Source: Gracilimonas tropica DSM 19535 (GTDB taxonomy: Bacteria > Bacteroidota > Rhodothermia > Balneolales > Balneolaceae). Taken from it: 60,190 nt of DNA. The stretch's first letter is position 1. Each line of letters starts with the position of its first letter. Made by a program: the position numbers and the translations under genes. Shown here piece after piece: positions 27,795-36,557 of this stretch. The notes under the pieces were generated by a model, which worked only from the letters and a program-made list of their open reading frames with translations, made no database searches and was not told the origin of the DNA. The stretch covers positions 1-60,190 of the forward strand of contig NZ_AQXG01000016.1 in assembly GCF_000375425.1 (NCBI RefSeq), written 5' to 3'.

Positions 27795-27968
27795 ACATTC
27801 ACCCACCCCTAAATCCCCGCCCGAGCGGGGAGGCTCTTTGGTTATATTCGATGCTGAAATTGGTTGAAATTGATAGCTTTTCATAGGCTAAATTATTTGA
27901 ATTGGATTTAGATTTAACCAACACGTCTTCCTCTCCCGGGAGAGGAAACAAAGGAGAGGGTGGGATGT
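27795..27968. repeat. DUF559-associated inverted-repeat element 1R
   Basis: About 174 bp, ends ACATTCACCCACCC (27795-27808) and inverted GGGTGGGATGT (27958-27968). It has an internal TCCCCGC/GCGGGGA hairpin near 27814-27831, and the 40-base block at 27922-27961 identical to 27286-27325, including CCTCTCCCGGGAGAGG. Confidence 0.7.
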
Positions 27969-27985
27969 AGCCACCACTCATAAAC

Positions 27986-28016
27986 AAAAAACGCTCCGAC
28001 GGAGAGCATCGGAGCG
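27986..28016 (-). terminator. Probable terminator of the M28 peptidase operon
   Basis: CGCTCCGA/TCGGAGCG (27992-27999 with 28009-28016) followed on the minus strand by six T (plus-strand A 27986-27991). It is 209 bases beyond the M28 stop, with two more hairpins in between (28029-28044 and 28195-28215). Confidence 0.6.
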
Positions 28017-28194
28017 AGTAAAGCGGTACTCCCCTCAAGGGGAGATTATTCGAGATAGAGATTCTTTATACATCTGAAGACTTATTCGTTTCAATCTGAG
28101 TTCTAATTAATGAAACTCACACTCTTTTTTAGATGAAAAATTTCATACGCAGGACAGTTTGCCCGACATAAATGCAGCAATAAAGATCCTATCG

Positions 28195-28215
28195 GGGCGG
28201 ACAAGCTGTCCGCCC
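28195..28215. repeat. Perfect 9-bp hairpin near the M28 stop
   Basis: GGGCGGACA/TGTCCGCCC with loop AGC, 10 bases from the M28 stop. A related GGACAGTTTGCCC word lies at 28152-28164. No T-run is present, so it is more likely a REP-type hairpin or transcript stabiliser than an intrinsic terminator. Confidence 0.6.
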
Positions 28216-28224
28216 TATGCAAAC

Positions 28225-29598
28225 TTAATCACCAAAGCTACCGGCGGGGCCGGGAAATACAACGGGACTCTCAAGGCCATCTTTGGATACGCTGGCTACA
28301 CCGAAGTAGTAGTTATCGATCACTACGTTTTCGAGAGTGTGTTCAGTAGCATCAGCTGGGACGAACACGCTTTTTTGCCATTGGTTGGCATCGGTGAGTC
28401 GCCAGTAGATTTTGTAGCCGGCCAGTTGTGGGTTTTCATCCGGGTTGAGGGCTTTCCAACTTAGCGTAGTACTTGGGCGAACCGCTCCTTGTATCTGCAC
28501 TTCAGCGGGTGGACTTGGAGCCCAGCTCATAGCGGCCATTGTCACTGCATTTAATCCGGTCAGTTTGGCTGCAAAATCAAATTCTACTTCGCTGAGCACA
28601 TCTCCATACTCAACGCCATCTTCCGTTCTGAGATCCTGATGCTGGCGCACGTAATCTTCATTCGTTTCCATGATACGCACTGCCGGATATCCCACTGCAT
28701 TAAACGGACGATGGTGTCCGCCGCGGCCAAAACGGTCGAGCCGGTAGATCATCATCACATCTAAATTTCGGATATAGAGATCTGCCATTTTATCTATATA
28801 GCGAGCCAGATTTCTGGACGGAGAATCAACTTCACCCCCGGTAAATCGGCGAATGCGTGCTTCCCGCTCAGTTTCAACGGCACGGGTTCCTTCTGAAAAT
28901 ACACGGGCCGTGGTATTATCGATCACTCCATTGATACCCTGAATATTTCCGATCATGTCGTTATTCAACACTCCTTTGATATCCCAACCCTGTTCTTTGG
29001 CGTAATCAGCAAGAATTTGACCACCAAACAACCCCTGTTCCTCACCGGAAAGCTGGGCATACATGATAGAACCTTCAAATTCATACTGACTTAAGACCCG
29101 TGCTGCTTCCAACACGCCGGCCACACCAGAGGCATTATCGTTGGCACCGGGCGAGCGGGATTCAGCATCCATCACATCGCTCACTCGGGAATCAATATCG
29201 CCGCTCATTACCACAAAGCGGTTCGGATCAGCCGTTCCACGCTGAATGGCAACTACATTTACGATCTCCACCGGTTCAGGTATTCGATTTTCTCCTTCGA
29301 TGGTATCCCGTACGTAAAATACTTCAAGACAGCCGCCACAATCAGCTGAGATACGTTCAAATTCGGCTTTCAGCCAGCGCCGGGCAGCTCCAATGCCTTC
29401 AGAGTCTGAGGTGGTATCAGATAACGTATGACGGGTTCCGAAGCTCACTAATTTTGTGATGTCTGCTTCAATACGGTCAGCGGACGGAGCGGCTCCAATA
29501 TCACGAAGGAATTCGGTTTGTGGTGTTTGAGACAGGGCAATTCCTGTAAACATCATCATAAATAACAAAGAGCAAATAGTAGCTTTGAATGCTTTCAT
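28225..29598 (-). CDS. Secreted M28-like peptidase with fibronectin-III-like C-terminus
   Basis: A 457-residue protein with a signal peptide (cleavage near ALSQ, about residue 23), an M28 aminopeptidase-like domain (about 30-360) and a C-terminal beta-sandwich (about 365-445) with PTTLSWKALNPDENPQLAGYK. M28 landmarks are SPGANDNASGVAGVLEAARV, LSGEEQGLFG and GGHHRPFNAVGYPAVRIME. The usual first zinc histidine in GHxDS is replaced: the sequence reads SGDIDSR. Either another residue ligates zinc or activity is altered. Last gene of the hutH-led minus-strand run, 4 bases after the membrane protein gene. Confidence 0.85.
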   Translation of the reverse strand: MKAFKATICSLLFMMMFTGIALSQTPQTEFLRDIGAAPSADRIEADITKLVSFGTRHTLSDTTSDSEGIGAARRWLKAEFERISADCGGCLEVFYVRDTIEGENRIPEPVEIVNVVAIQRGTADPNRFVVMSGDIDSRVSDVMDAESRSPGANDNASGVAGVLEAARVLSQYEFEGSIMYAQLSGEEQGLFGGQILADYAKEQGWDIKGVLNNDMIGNIQGINGVIDNTTARVFSEGTRAVETEREARIRRFTGGEVDSPSRNLARYIDKMADLYIRNLDVMMIYRLDRFGRGGHHRPFNAVGYPAVRIMETNEDYVRQHQDLRTEDGVEYGDVLSEVEFDFAAKLTGLNAVTMAAMSWAPSPPAEVQIQGAVRPSTTLSWKALNPDENPQLAGYKIYWRLTDANQWQKSVFVPADATEHTLENVVIDNYYFGVASVSKDGLESPVVFPGPAGSFGD

Positions 29599-29602
29599 AA
29601 AT

Positions 29603-30070
29603 TCAATTTTTATTAAGATTATCGTGAGATCGTTTTAGTTCATCAGGGGTTTTGTCTTCTTGGTTCAGATATTCTTTCAGGCTTTCCTGAAAGGCGACCT
29701 GTGCTTTTAAGCCGGCCCGATGCCCGAAAAAAGCACCAAGTGCACAAGCAATTACTATCGTGAACATAAATATCAGCTTTGACTCTCCCAATCCGGCATT
29801 ATAGATCTGAACCCAAACCAATGGCGGTGCAGCTACCAAAAGTCCAAATATATAAGGAACGGGATTAGGGCCTTGCAAACGTCGCATAAAACGGCGCCCG
29901 GTCACAAAAATGATGTTCATATAAACCAATCCAAATCCAAGCAAAAATAGCATTCCCACAAAACCGGGATCGCTGACCTTGACCATGAATTCAGATGAGA
30001 AAAGAGTGAATGCAGCCGAGATCATAAAAACACCCGATGCATAAAAAATAAAACGAGGAAGGTTATCCAA
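29603..30070 (-). CDS. Four-helix membrane protein of unknown function
   Basis: A 155-residue protein with four predicted membrane helices (about 8-27, 36-57, 71-90, 98-116) and a charged cytoplasmic tail (KEYLNQEDKTPDELKRSHDN). I do not recognise the family. It ends 4 bases before the M28 peptidase start, so the two are likely translated from one message and may be functionally linked. Confidence 0.7.
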   Translation of the reverse strand: MDNLPRFIFYASGVFMISAAFTLFSSEFMVKVSDPGFVGMLFLLGFGLVYMNIIFVTGRRFMRRLQGPNPVPYIFGLLVAAPPLVWVQIYNAGLGESKLIFMFTIVIACALGAFFGHRAGLKAQVAFQESLKEYLNQEDKTPDELKRSHDNLNKN

Positions 30071-30160
30071 AATAATGATGAAATTTGGTTAGTAGCTTAG
30101 GTGGGCAGAAATTCCTAAAAACAATTCCCAAATTCCAATACCGATAAATCTTTTAACGGT

Positions 30161-30631
30161 TTAAATGTTGGTGAAGAAATAGAAGGCCATCATTCCGGCA
30201 GCGATTACTTTGAGTCCGGTTGCAGCCATAAATCCGGCAAAAGCTCCCAATGCTGATTTTAAGGCACGATCTGATTTTTTACCGGCCAAAATTTCACCCA
30301 AAAAAGCTCCGGCCAAAGGGCCAATAATAAATCCCATGGGTGGAAAAAATATTCCTGCCACCAGTCCCACAACGCTCCCGGTTACAGCATAGGGAGAGCC
30401 ACCTGATTTTTTTGTTGCCCATGCCGGGATCACATTATCCAACACGAAACCTAATACTACGGTAAGTAGCGCCCATATCAACATAAAGGTGAGCGTAAAA
30501 GGAGCAGATACCAATTGGAGTAAGAGAAGGCCTGCATAGCTAAAAGGCAGTCCCGGAATAACCGGTAAAAAAGAGCCGATCAGGCCGGTAATGATCAGTA
30601 AAGCACCAAAAATGAGAATAATTGTTTCCAT
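30161..30631 (-). CDS. DUF456 membrane protein
   Basis: A 156-residue, glycine-rich, highly hydrophobic protein with FLPVIPGLPFSYAGLLLLQL near the N-terminus and the repeated GLVAGIFFPPMGFIIGPLAG/FLGEILAG phrases typical of DUF456. Several membrane helices include glycine-zipper segments. The family function is unknown. It is 42 bases downstream of the 102-residue gene, in the hutH-led run. Confidence 0.85.
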   Translation of the reverse strand: METIILIFGALLIITGLIGSFLPVIPGLPFSYAGLLLLQLVSAPFTLTFMLIWALLTVVLGFVLDNVIPAWATKKSGGSPYAVTGSVVGLVAGIFFPPMGFIIGPLAGAFLGEILAGKKSDRALKSALGAFAGFMAATGLKVIAAGMMAFYFFTNI

Positions 30632-30673
30632 GCTCGGTACACGCAGGTTGATTCACTTAGTTTCAATACCGGA

Positions 30674-30982
30674 TTAAATTTGCCGGTCTACGATCTCGTT
30701 GTTCTCGTTGATAAAGCCTTCGATCCGCGCAAGCTGAATAAGCGTAGTTGACAGCAACTGATCGAGGTTGATCGCAGATGATTTCAGCCATTTATGTGTG
30801 TCACGATCATCCGGGTATTTCTCAATACAATGTTCGGTGTAACGGGTGAAGTCTCTAACTACCTCAAGAATGTCCAACAACTTATTTGGACACTGACATT
30901 CGATCATATCTGCGTGTTTACGTAGTTCATTTGCAGCTTCTTCGGATACCTGAACGCCATCTTCTACAGTAATTTGCATCAT
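30674..30982 (-). CDS. Small helical protein of unknown function with CxC motif
   Basis: A 102-residue, mostly helical protein. MIECQCPNKLLDILEVVRDF contains a CxC pair (C29, C31) and a further Cys lies in YTEHCIEKYP, so metal binding is possible. I do not recognise the family. It starts 18 bases after the cyclase-domain gene and is probably co-translated with it; a regulatory partner of the cyclase is only a guess. Confidence 0.65.
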   Translation of the reverse strand: MMQITVEDGVQVSEEAANELRKHADMIECQCPNKLLDILEVVRDFTRYTEHCIEKYPDDRDTHKWLKSSAINLDQLLSTTLIQLARIEGFINENNEIVDRQI

Positions 30983-31000
30983 TGTATATTTAGTTTGGTA

Positions 31001-31588
31001 TTAAGTATTAGTTGGCAGAAACCAATAGGTTTGAACCGGTTCTTTTTTACCCCGTATCGATTTCAGAGGCAATTTTTGAAATAAATAATTGTCATTGATC
31101 TGCTGAAAGGTACTTTCTGAAAAGAGGATATCCACCATAAAATATTTGGTCATTTCCTCTATACGGGCAGCAGTATTTACCATGTCGCCAAGCACGGTGG
31201 TTTGCTTCAGCTGATTGGTTTCAAGTTTACAATAAGCAGCCACTCCTGAATTGATTCCAATTCCCACCGAAACCACAGATTCAACCTTGAAGTAGCGATT
31301 CGCATTGATCTCATTGAGTTTTTTTCGGATCAATATGCATGCATCTGCCGCTAACGCAGCATGATGGTCTGCCGTTTCCGAAAATCCAAAATGAGCTAAA
31401 AAACCATCCCCGGTAAAACGATCTACGGTACCCCCGCTTTCTTCTACCACTTCACCCAATACGGCAAGAACCGTATTAGCAAATTCAACAGCCTCAAAAG
31501 GATCCTTCTCGTCAAATAAAGAAGTGAAATTACGGATATCGCAAAACAGTACGGTGCCTTCTTTCTTTTCCGGATTATTTGCGTTCAT
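31001..31588 (-). CDS. Stand-alone class III adenylate/guanylate cyclase domain protein
   Basis: A 195-residue single cyclase homology domain with no visible membrane or sensor segment. Metal-binding aspartates are in FCDIRNFTSLFD (D17) and FTGDGFLAHFG (D61). The transition-state Asn and Arg are in LGDMVNTAARIEE. The lysine that usually precedes the GD motif is replaced by Arg (DRFTGDG), so the nucleotide specificity is uncertain. It starts one base after the hutH stop, indicating tight coupling to histidine degradation. Confidence 0.87.
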   Translation of the reverse strand: MNANNPEKKEGTVLFCDIRNFTSLFDEKDPFEAVEFANTVLAVLGEVVEESGGTVDRFTGDGFLAHFGFSETADHHAALAADACILIRKKLNEINANRYFKVESVVSVGIGINSGVAAYCKLETNQLKQTTVLGDMVNTAARIEEMTKYFMVDILFSESTFQQINDNYLFQKLPLKSIRGKKEPVQTYWFLPTNT

Positions 31589-31589
31589 A

Positions 31590-33086
31590 TCAGTTTAAAT
31601 CTAACCCCGTAATTAATTTTTCATCTCCCAAAAGCTCCACTGCCCTGTTGATCTCATCCCTGAAAAAGTGATCTTCTTCGGCATGGGCTATATGCTCTCG
31701 TATGTAGGCATGTGCTTCATCTACACCGCGTCCCGGTTTCAGGGGTTTTCTAAAATCCAAAGCTTGCGCTGCGGTAAACATCTCAATAGCTAAAACCTGC
31801 TCTACATTCTTCATCACGTTCAGCAATTTCAGTGCTCCGATACTTCCCATGCTTACATGATCTTCCTGACCAAGGCTGGTAGGGATAGAATCGACCGAAG
31901 CAGGATGACAAAGTACCTTATTTTCCGATACCAAAGCCGCAGCGGTGTACTGAGGGATCATGAACCCGGAATTGATACCGGTCTCTTCCATAAGTAGAGT
32001 TGGTAAACCGTCATGCCCTTCCAACAATAGATAAGTTCTCCGTTCTGAGATACTAGCCAACTCAGCCAGGGCAATGGCTGCATAATCAAGAACCAATGCC
32101 AACGGTTGGCCGTGAAAGTTTCCGCCTGAAATTATATCCCCATTTGGAAAAACCAATGGATTATCGGTCACAGAATTGATCTCGGTTTCAACGGTTTGGA
32201 TACTGTGCGCGATTGCATCGCGGCTCGCTCCATGAACCTGTGGAATACATCGTAATGAATATGGATCCTGAACTTTTCCGCAATTTCGGTGTGATTCCAG
32301 GATCTCGCTTTCAGCCAGCAGATTACGAACATTCCGGGCTACCGTTTGTTGGCCGGTATGCGGGCGAATCTTATGTATTCTCTCATCAAAAGGCTTGATG
32401 CTTCCCTGTAATGCCTCCAGGCTCATAGCCCCCAAAAGGTCTGCCACCTTAAGCAGGTCGAGACTTCTTTCAAGTACATAAGCACCGTACGAACTCATCA
32501 ATTGAGTCCCATTGATGAGCGACAAACCATCTTTAGGCTGGAGATCGATCGGTTCCAGATGGTGTTTCTTCAGCACGACATCTGCAGGAATAGTTTCTGA
32601 ACCGGCTTCATCCCAGAATGAACCAAAGCCCAACAGCGGCAGCGACATATGCGATAAAGGGGCCAGATCACCCGAAGCTCCTACACTTCCCTTTTCGGGT
32701 ATGACCGGGATAAGGTCATGTTCTTCAAAATAGAGAAGCCGGGCAAAAGTTTCGTTGGAAATGCCGGAATACCCCAAACCCAGGGCATGGATCTTGAGCT
32801 GAAGCATGAGCCTTGATATATCTTTGGAGATCAAATCTCCGGTTCCCACTGCATGCGATAAGATCAGATTTCGCTGCAATTGTTTTAGCTGATCGGCCCC
32901 AACCCGTTTGTTAGCAAGAATTCCAAACCCGGTATTGATACCGTAAAACGCCTCATTTTTAGTTAAGGCACCCTCCACCACTTCCCGTGATTGTTGGACA
33001 CGCGCAGGATTTTTTCTCAATTCAGATATCGATTGCTCAATATTTGAATACAGATTTTCTATTGTAATATGAACCATTCCATCCAA
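31590..33086 (-). CDS. hutH: Histidine ammonia-lyase
   Basis: A 498-residue enzyme with the MIO prosthetic-group triad Ala-Ser-Gly (137-139) in GSVGASGDLAPLSH, FYGINTGFG (48-55) and the C-terminal FRKPLKPGRGVDEAHAYIRE. It deaminates histidine to urocanate in the cytoplasm. A start at 33077 (MVHITIENLY) is an equally good choice. The other hut genes are not here; instead hutH heads a run with a class III cyclase domain gene one base downstream. The alternative tyrosine/phenylalanine lyase identity is less likely but not excluded. Confidence 0.9.
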   Translation of the reverse strand: MDGMVHITIENLYSNIEQSISELRKNPARVQQSREVVEGALTKNEAFYGINTGFGILANKRVGADQLKQLQRNLILSHAVGTGDLISKDISRLMLQLKIHALGLGYSGISNETFARLLYFEEHDLIPVIPEKGSVGASGDLAPLSHMSLPLLGFGSFWDEAGSETIPADVVLKKHHLEPIDLQPKDGLSLINGTQLMSSYGAYVLERSLDLLKVADLLGAMSLEALQGSIKPFDERIHKIRPHTGQQTVARNVRNLLAESEILESHRNCGKVQDPYSLRCIPQVHGASRDAIAHSIQTVETEINSVTDNPLVFPNGDIISGGNFHGQPLALVLDYAAIALAELASISERRTYLLLEGHDGLPTLLMEETGINSGFMIPQYTAAALVSENKVLCHPASVDSIPTSLGQEDHVSMGSIGALKLLNVMKNVEQVLAIEMFTAAQALDFRKPLKPGRGVDEAHAYIREHIAHAEEDHFFRDEINRAVELLGDEKLITGLDLN

Positions 33087-33215
33087 TTTATTTATGTTTG
33101 GAAGGTCGGTAAGTCAGCCTTGGAATTCAATCCCTTCTTGCAACCGTTGCTCTGTTTGGCTATCATCGGACACTTTATGTTTTCGAAAACACCTTAACCA
33201 ACCTTAAACATCATT

Positions 33216-34895
33216 ATGGCAAACGGGAATACAGCTACCGCCAATGACTTTTTCGGTCATCCACGCGGTCTTTCTACTCTATTTTTTACCGAACTTTGGG
33301 AGCGTTTCAGTTACTATGGAATGCGCGCGCTTCTGGTCCTTTTTATGACGGCTGAGGCTGTCGGAGACAATCCGGGAATGGGATTTGGCGTGGCCGAAGC
33401 TACCGCTATCTATGGTATTTACACGTTTTTTGTGTATGTATTATCTCTCCCGGGCGGATGGGTAGCTGACAATATTTGGGGGCAGAAAAAAGCAGTATTT
33501 GTTGGAGGTTGCATCATCGCCGCAGGACATTTTAGTATGGCCGTGCCTACAACCACTTTCTTTTTCATTGGATTAGCCCTTATTGTGTTAGGAACAGGGC
33601 TCTTGAAGCCAAATGTAAGCTCCATGGTAGGTGATATCTACCCAGAAGGAGGAGCCCGCCGGGATGCCGGATTTTCTATCTTCTACATGGGTATAAACCT
33701 TGGGGCTATTTTAGGGCCTCTATTATGTGGCTTGTTAGGTGAAGGATACAACTGGCATTATGGTTTCTCTTTGGCCGGATTTGGTATGGTCTTAGGACTA
33801 ATTTCATACAAAGTAGGTGATAAATACCTTGAGGGTGCAGGTGAGCTTGATGAGAGTTTCACAGAAGAAGAAGTAAGTAAGAAAAGTAAGATCTTCTACA
33901 CGGTTTCGTCCATTCTGATTGCTCTGGTTGTTATTTTTGGATTTTTACAAAGCTCCGGTGCTATAAATGTGGCTCTTGATGCCCTCGCTCAAAATCTTGG
34001 TATCGTAGCAGTGATCATCACGTTCCTTTTCTTTGCATATATCATTTTCTTTGGAGGACATACCACCGAAGAGAAAAAGAAGCTGGGGGTAATATTCTGG
34101 TTATTTATTTTGGCAGCCTTGTTTTGGAGTGGCTTTGAACAAGCCGGTTCGTCTCTGAACTTATTTGCCTCTGACCTAACCAATCGCGCGGCCGGGCCCA
34201 ATGCATTTTTAGGAGGATATGGAGCACTTCTGATCACATTTATTATTGCATTGCCAGTGGGCTATTATGTAATGAAAGCCGTTCGGCGCGAAGATCTTTG
34301 GTCGATGGCAAAGTTTGCACTGATCGCCTCTGCCATTGGGCTTTTAGCATTTTTATACTGGGTTTTTAGTCAAATTGGAAAAGGATGGGAAATTCCTGCC
34401 AGTACCCTGCAGCTCATCAACCCAACCTTTATTGTGATCTTTGCCCCAATTTTTGGATTTATGTGGACCTGGCTGGCTTCCAGAAATGCGAATCCTTCTA
34501 TTCCGGTTAAATTTGGGTTAGGCCTTCTGGGACTTGCAGCCGGTTTCTTTGTTCTTGCATGGGGATCTGCAAATGCTTCCTCTACAAATTTGGTTTCCCC
34601 GGCATGGCTGATCGTAACTTATTTCTTACATACGGCCGGTGAACTTTGCTTATCACCGGTAGGTCTTTCTTCCATGACCAAACTGGCTCCCAAGAATCGT
34701 GTAAGTCAAATGATGGGAATTTGGTTCGTAGCTGCTGCGCTGGGTAACCTAATGGCCGGCCTGGTAGCCGGACAATTAGAAAGCCTGGCTCCTGCCGGAC
34801 TTTTCCAAATGGTAGCGATTATTGTTGGAGGCGGTGGCGTTATAGCTTTACTTGCTGCTCCAGGAGTTAAAAAGTTAATGGGTGATGTAGAGTAA
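33216..34895 (+). CDS. POT/PTR-family proton-dependent peptide transporter
   Basis: A 559-residue MFS transporter of the POT family. The N-terminal ELWERFSYYGMRALLVLFM contains the ExxERF proton-coupling motif (E26, E29, R30). NVSSMVGDIYPEGGARRDAGF and FYMGINLGAILGPLLCGLLG are PTR2 signatures. About 14 membrane helices are expected. It imports di- and tripeptides across the inner membrane, which suits the many secreted peptidases in this window. Monocistronic, with a strong terminator. Confidence 0.93.
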   Translation: MANGNTATANDFFGHPRGLSTLFFTELWERFSYYGMRALLVLFMTAEAVGDNPGMGFGVAEATAIYGIYTFFVYVLSLPGGWVADNIWGQKKAVFVGGCIIAAGHFSMAVPTTTFFFIGLALIVLGTGLLKPNVSSMVGDIYPEGGARRDAGFSIFYMGINLGAILGPLLCGLLGEGYNWHYGFSLAGFGMVLGLISYKVGDKYLEGAGELDESFTEEEVSKKSKIFYTVSSILIALVVIFGFLQSSGAINVALDALAQNLGIVAVIITFLFFAYIIFFGGHTTEEKKKLGVIFWLFILAALFWSGFEQAGSSLNLFASDLTNRAAGPNAFLGGYGALLITFIIALPVGYYVMKAVRREDLWSMAKFALIASAIGLLAFLYWVFSQIGKGWEIPASTLQLINPTFIVIFAPIFGFMWTWLASRNANPSIPVKFGLGLLGLAAGFFVLAWGSANASSTNLVSPAWLIVTYFLHTAGELCLSPVGLSSMTKLAPKNRVSQMMGIWFVAAALGNLMAGLVAGQLESLAPAGLFQMVAIIVGGGGVIALLAAPGVKKLMGDVE

Positions 34896-34922
34896 CTTTA
34901 ACACTCATTTAGCCAATTATTT

Positions 34923-34953
34923 AAAGCCGGGTCTTTTTGATCCGGCTTTTTTT
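34923..34953 (+). terminator. Rho-independent terminator of the POT transporter gene
   Basis: AAAGCCGG/CCGGCTTT (34923-34930 with 34942-34949) extended by three inner pairs around a TTTTT loop, followed by a T-run to 34953. It lies 27 bases after the stop. Confidence 0.93.
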
Positions 34954-34960
34954 ATGGATC

Positions 34961-36460
34961 TCATGATCGGTCATCAGCCCAGCTAATAGCTGCTCTCACC
35001 GCTCGCTGCCAACCATTCGTTAACTCTTCAACTTTATCTTCATTCATTTCAGATTCAAAGTTTTTATCTACTTTCCACAAATTGCGGATCTCCTCGATAT
35101 CATCCCAAAAACCAACCGCAAGTCCGGACAGATATGCGGCTCCCAAAGCCGTCGTTTCCGTGATCTTGGGACGAATAACCGGAACTCTGAGCAAATCACT
35201 TTGAAACTGCATCAAGGTGTTGTTTACAGTTGCACCGCCATCCACCCGTAGTTCTTTGATCTCAATGCCTGAATCGGCTTTCATGGCGTTTAATAAATCC
35301 AATACCTGGTAAGCAATGGCATCCTGGGCTGCCCGGGCTAAATGTGCTCGGTTGGTTCCACGGGTCATTCCCACCATCATTCCCCGGGCATGTTGATTCC
35401 AGTGCGGAGCCCCCAAACCTGCAAAAGCGGGCACCAGATACACTCCGTCCGAACTCTCCACTTTGTTCGCAAAGTATTCCACATCTTTTGCATCCTGAAT
35501 GATACCTAACTCATCCCGAAGCCATTGAACCACCGCACCTCCAATAAATACAGATCCCTCTAATGCATAAGTCACATTTCCGTTGATTTGCCAGGCTATC
35601 GTGGTCAATAAATTTTGTTCTGACTTAACAGGCTCATCCCCCACATTCAGCAACATGAAACAGCCGGTTCCATAAGTGTTTTTAACCATCCCCGGCTCCG
35701 TACACATTTGTCCAAATAAGGCAGCCTGCTGATCTCCTGCGATCCCGGCTATCGGTACTTTGATCGCAAATAATGAAGTGCGGGTTTCCCCATATACCTC
35801 ACTCGACTGTTTTACTTCCGGCAGCATGTTTTTGGGGATGTCTATCAGTCCCAGCAGTTCATCATCCCACTCCATCGTATTGATGTTGAAAAGCATGGTT
35901 CGCGAAGCATTGGTTACATCGGTGATATGCAGTTCTCCTTGCGTTAAATTCCACACCAGCCAGCTGTCGATGGTACCAAAGGCGAGTTCTCCCTTTTGGG
36001 CTTTTTCCTTTGCCCCTTCCACATGATCGAGGATCCATTTTAATTTGGTTCCGGAGAAGTAGGAATCGATCACCAAGCCGGTTTTTTCCTGAATCATCTC
36101 GGCATAACCTTCTTCCCGAAGCTGATCGCAATATTCTGAGGTTCTGCGATCTTGCCACACAATGGCGTTGTAGATGGGCTTTCCCGTTTTCCGATCCCAA
36201 ACTACCGTCGTTTCTCTTTGGTTGGTGATTCCAATTCCCGCAATTGCTTTCCCACTCACACCCGCAGAAGCAACAGCTTCTGCAGCAACACCTGCCTGGG
36301 TGGACCATATCTCTTGTGCATCGTGTTCTACCCACCCCGGCTCAGGATAGATCTGCCTGAATTCTTTCTGAGCCACCGAAATAATGGCACCTTTCTTATT
36401 GAAAAGCATTGCTCTTGAACTGGTCGTTCCCTGATCTAATGCTAAAATGAACTGTTCCAT
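34961..36460 (-). CDS. glpK: Glycerol kinase
   Basis: A 499-residue FGGY-family kinase beginning [52 protein letters not shown]-like [13 protein letters not shown] and the C-terminal [18 protein letters not shown] are glycerol-kinase landmarks. It phosphorylates glycerol to glycerol-3-phosphate. glpF and glpD are not adjacent. It converges on the POT transporter gene and is preceded by a terminator belonging to the upstream outer-membrane protein gene. Confidence 0.95.
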   Translation of the reverse strand: MEQFILALDQGTTSSRAMLFNKKGAIISVAQKEFRQIYPEPGWVEHDAQEIWSTQAGVAAEAVASAGVSGKAIAGIGITNQRETTVVWDRKTGKPIYNAIVWQDRRTSEYCDQLREEGYAEMIQEKTGLVIDSYFSGTKLKWILDHVEGAKEKAQKGELAFGTIDSWLVWNLTQGELHITDVTNASRTMLFNINTMEWDDELLGLIDIPKNMLPEVKQSSEVYGETRTSLFAIKVPIAGIAGDQQAALFGQMCTEPGMVKNTYGTGCFMLLNVGDEPVKSEQNLLTTIAWQINGNVTYALEGSVFIGGAVVQWLRDELGIIQDAKDVEYFANKVESSDGVYLVPAFAGLGAPHWNQHARGMMVGMTRGTNRAHLARAAQDAIAYQVLDLLNAMKADSGIEIKELRVDGGATVNNTLMQFQSDLLRVPVIRPKITETTALGAAYLSGLAVGFWDDIEEIRNLWKVDKNFESEMNEDKVEELTNGWQRAVRAAISWADDRS

Positions 36461-36494
36461 AAAGGTATCTTTCTTAACTTTCTACTCATCATAC

Positions 36495-36520
36495 AAAAAA
36501 AGGACGAAGTGTATTCGCCC
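36495..36520 (-). terminator. Rho-independent terminator of the outer-membrane protein gene
   Basis: On the minus strand GGGCGAA/TTCGTCC (36520-36514 with 36508-36502, one G-T pair) is followed by seven T (plus-strand A 36495-36501). It separates the 36558 gene from glpK. Confidence 0.85.
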
Positions 36521-36557
36521 TTTTATGAATTCAACATATTGTAATGATGGTTCTGAA

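Larger units (their letters stand above)
27184..27968. mobile_element. DUF559 module 1: nuclease-fold gene between two structured elements
   Basis: Element 1L ends 67 bases before the DUF559 ATG and element 1R begins 14 bases after its stop. Module 2 at 38819-39627 has 64 and 16 bases at the same places. The unit length and order are therefore conserved although sequences differ. No transposase other than the DUF559 protein is present. Mobility is inferred. Confidence 0.55.

Noticed and set aside
27184-27968. Classical insertion sequence with DDE transposase
   Set aside because: The only gene inside is DUF559; no DDE or HUH motifs and no target-site duplication were seen.
27799-28038. Minus-strand open frame of 79 codons
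   Set aside because: It runs through the inverted-repeat element and terminator DNA; its composition reflects the repeats.
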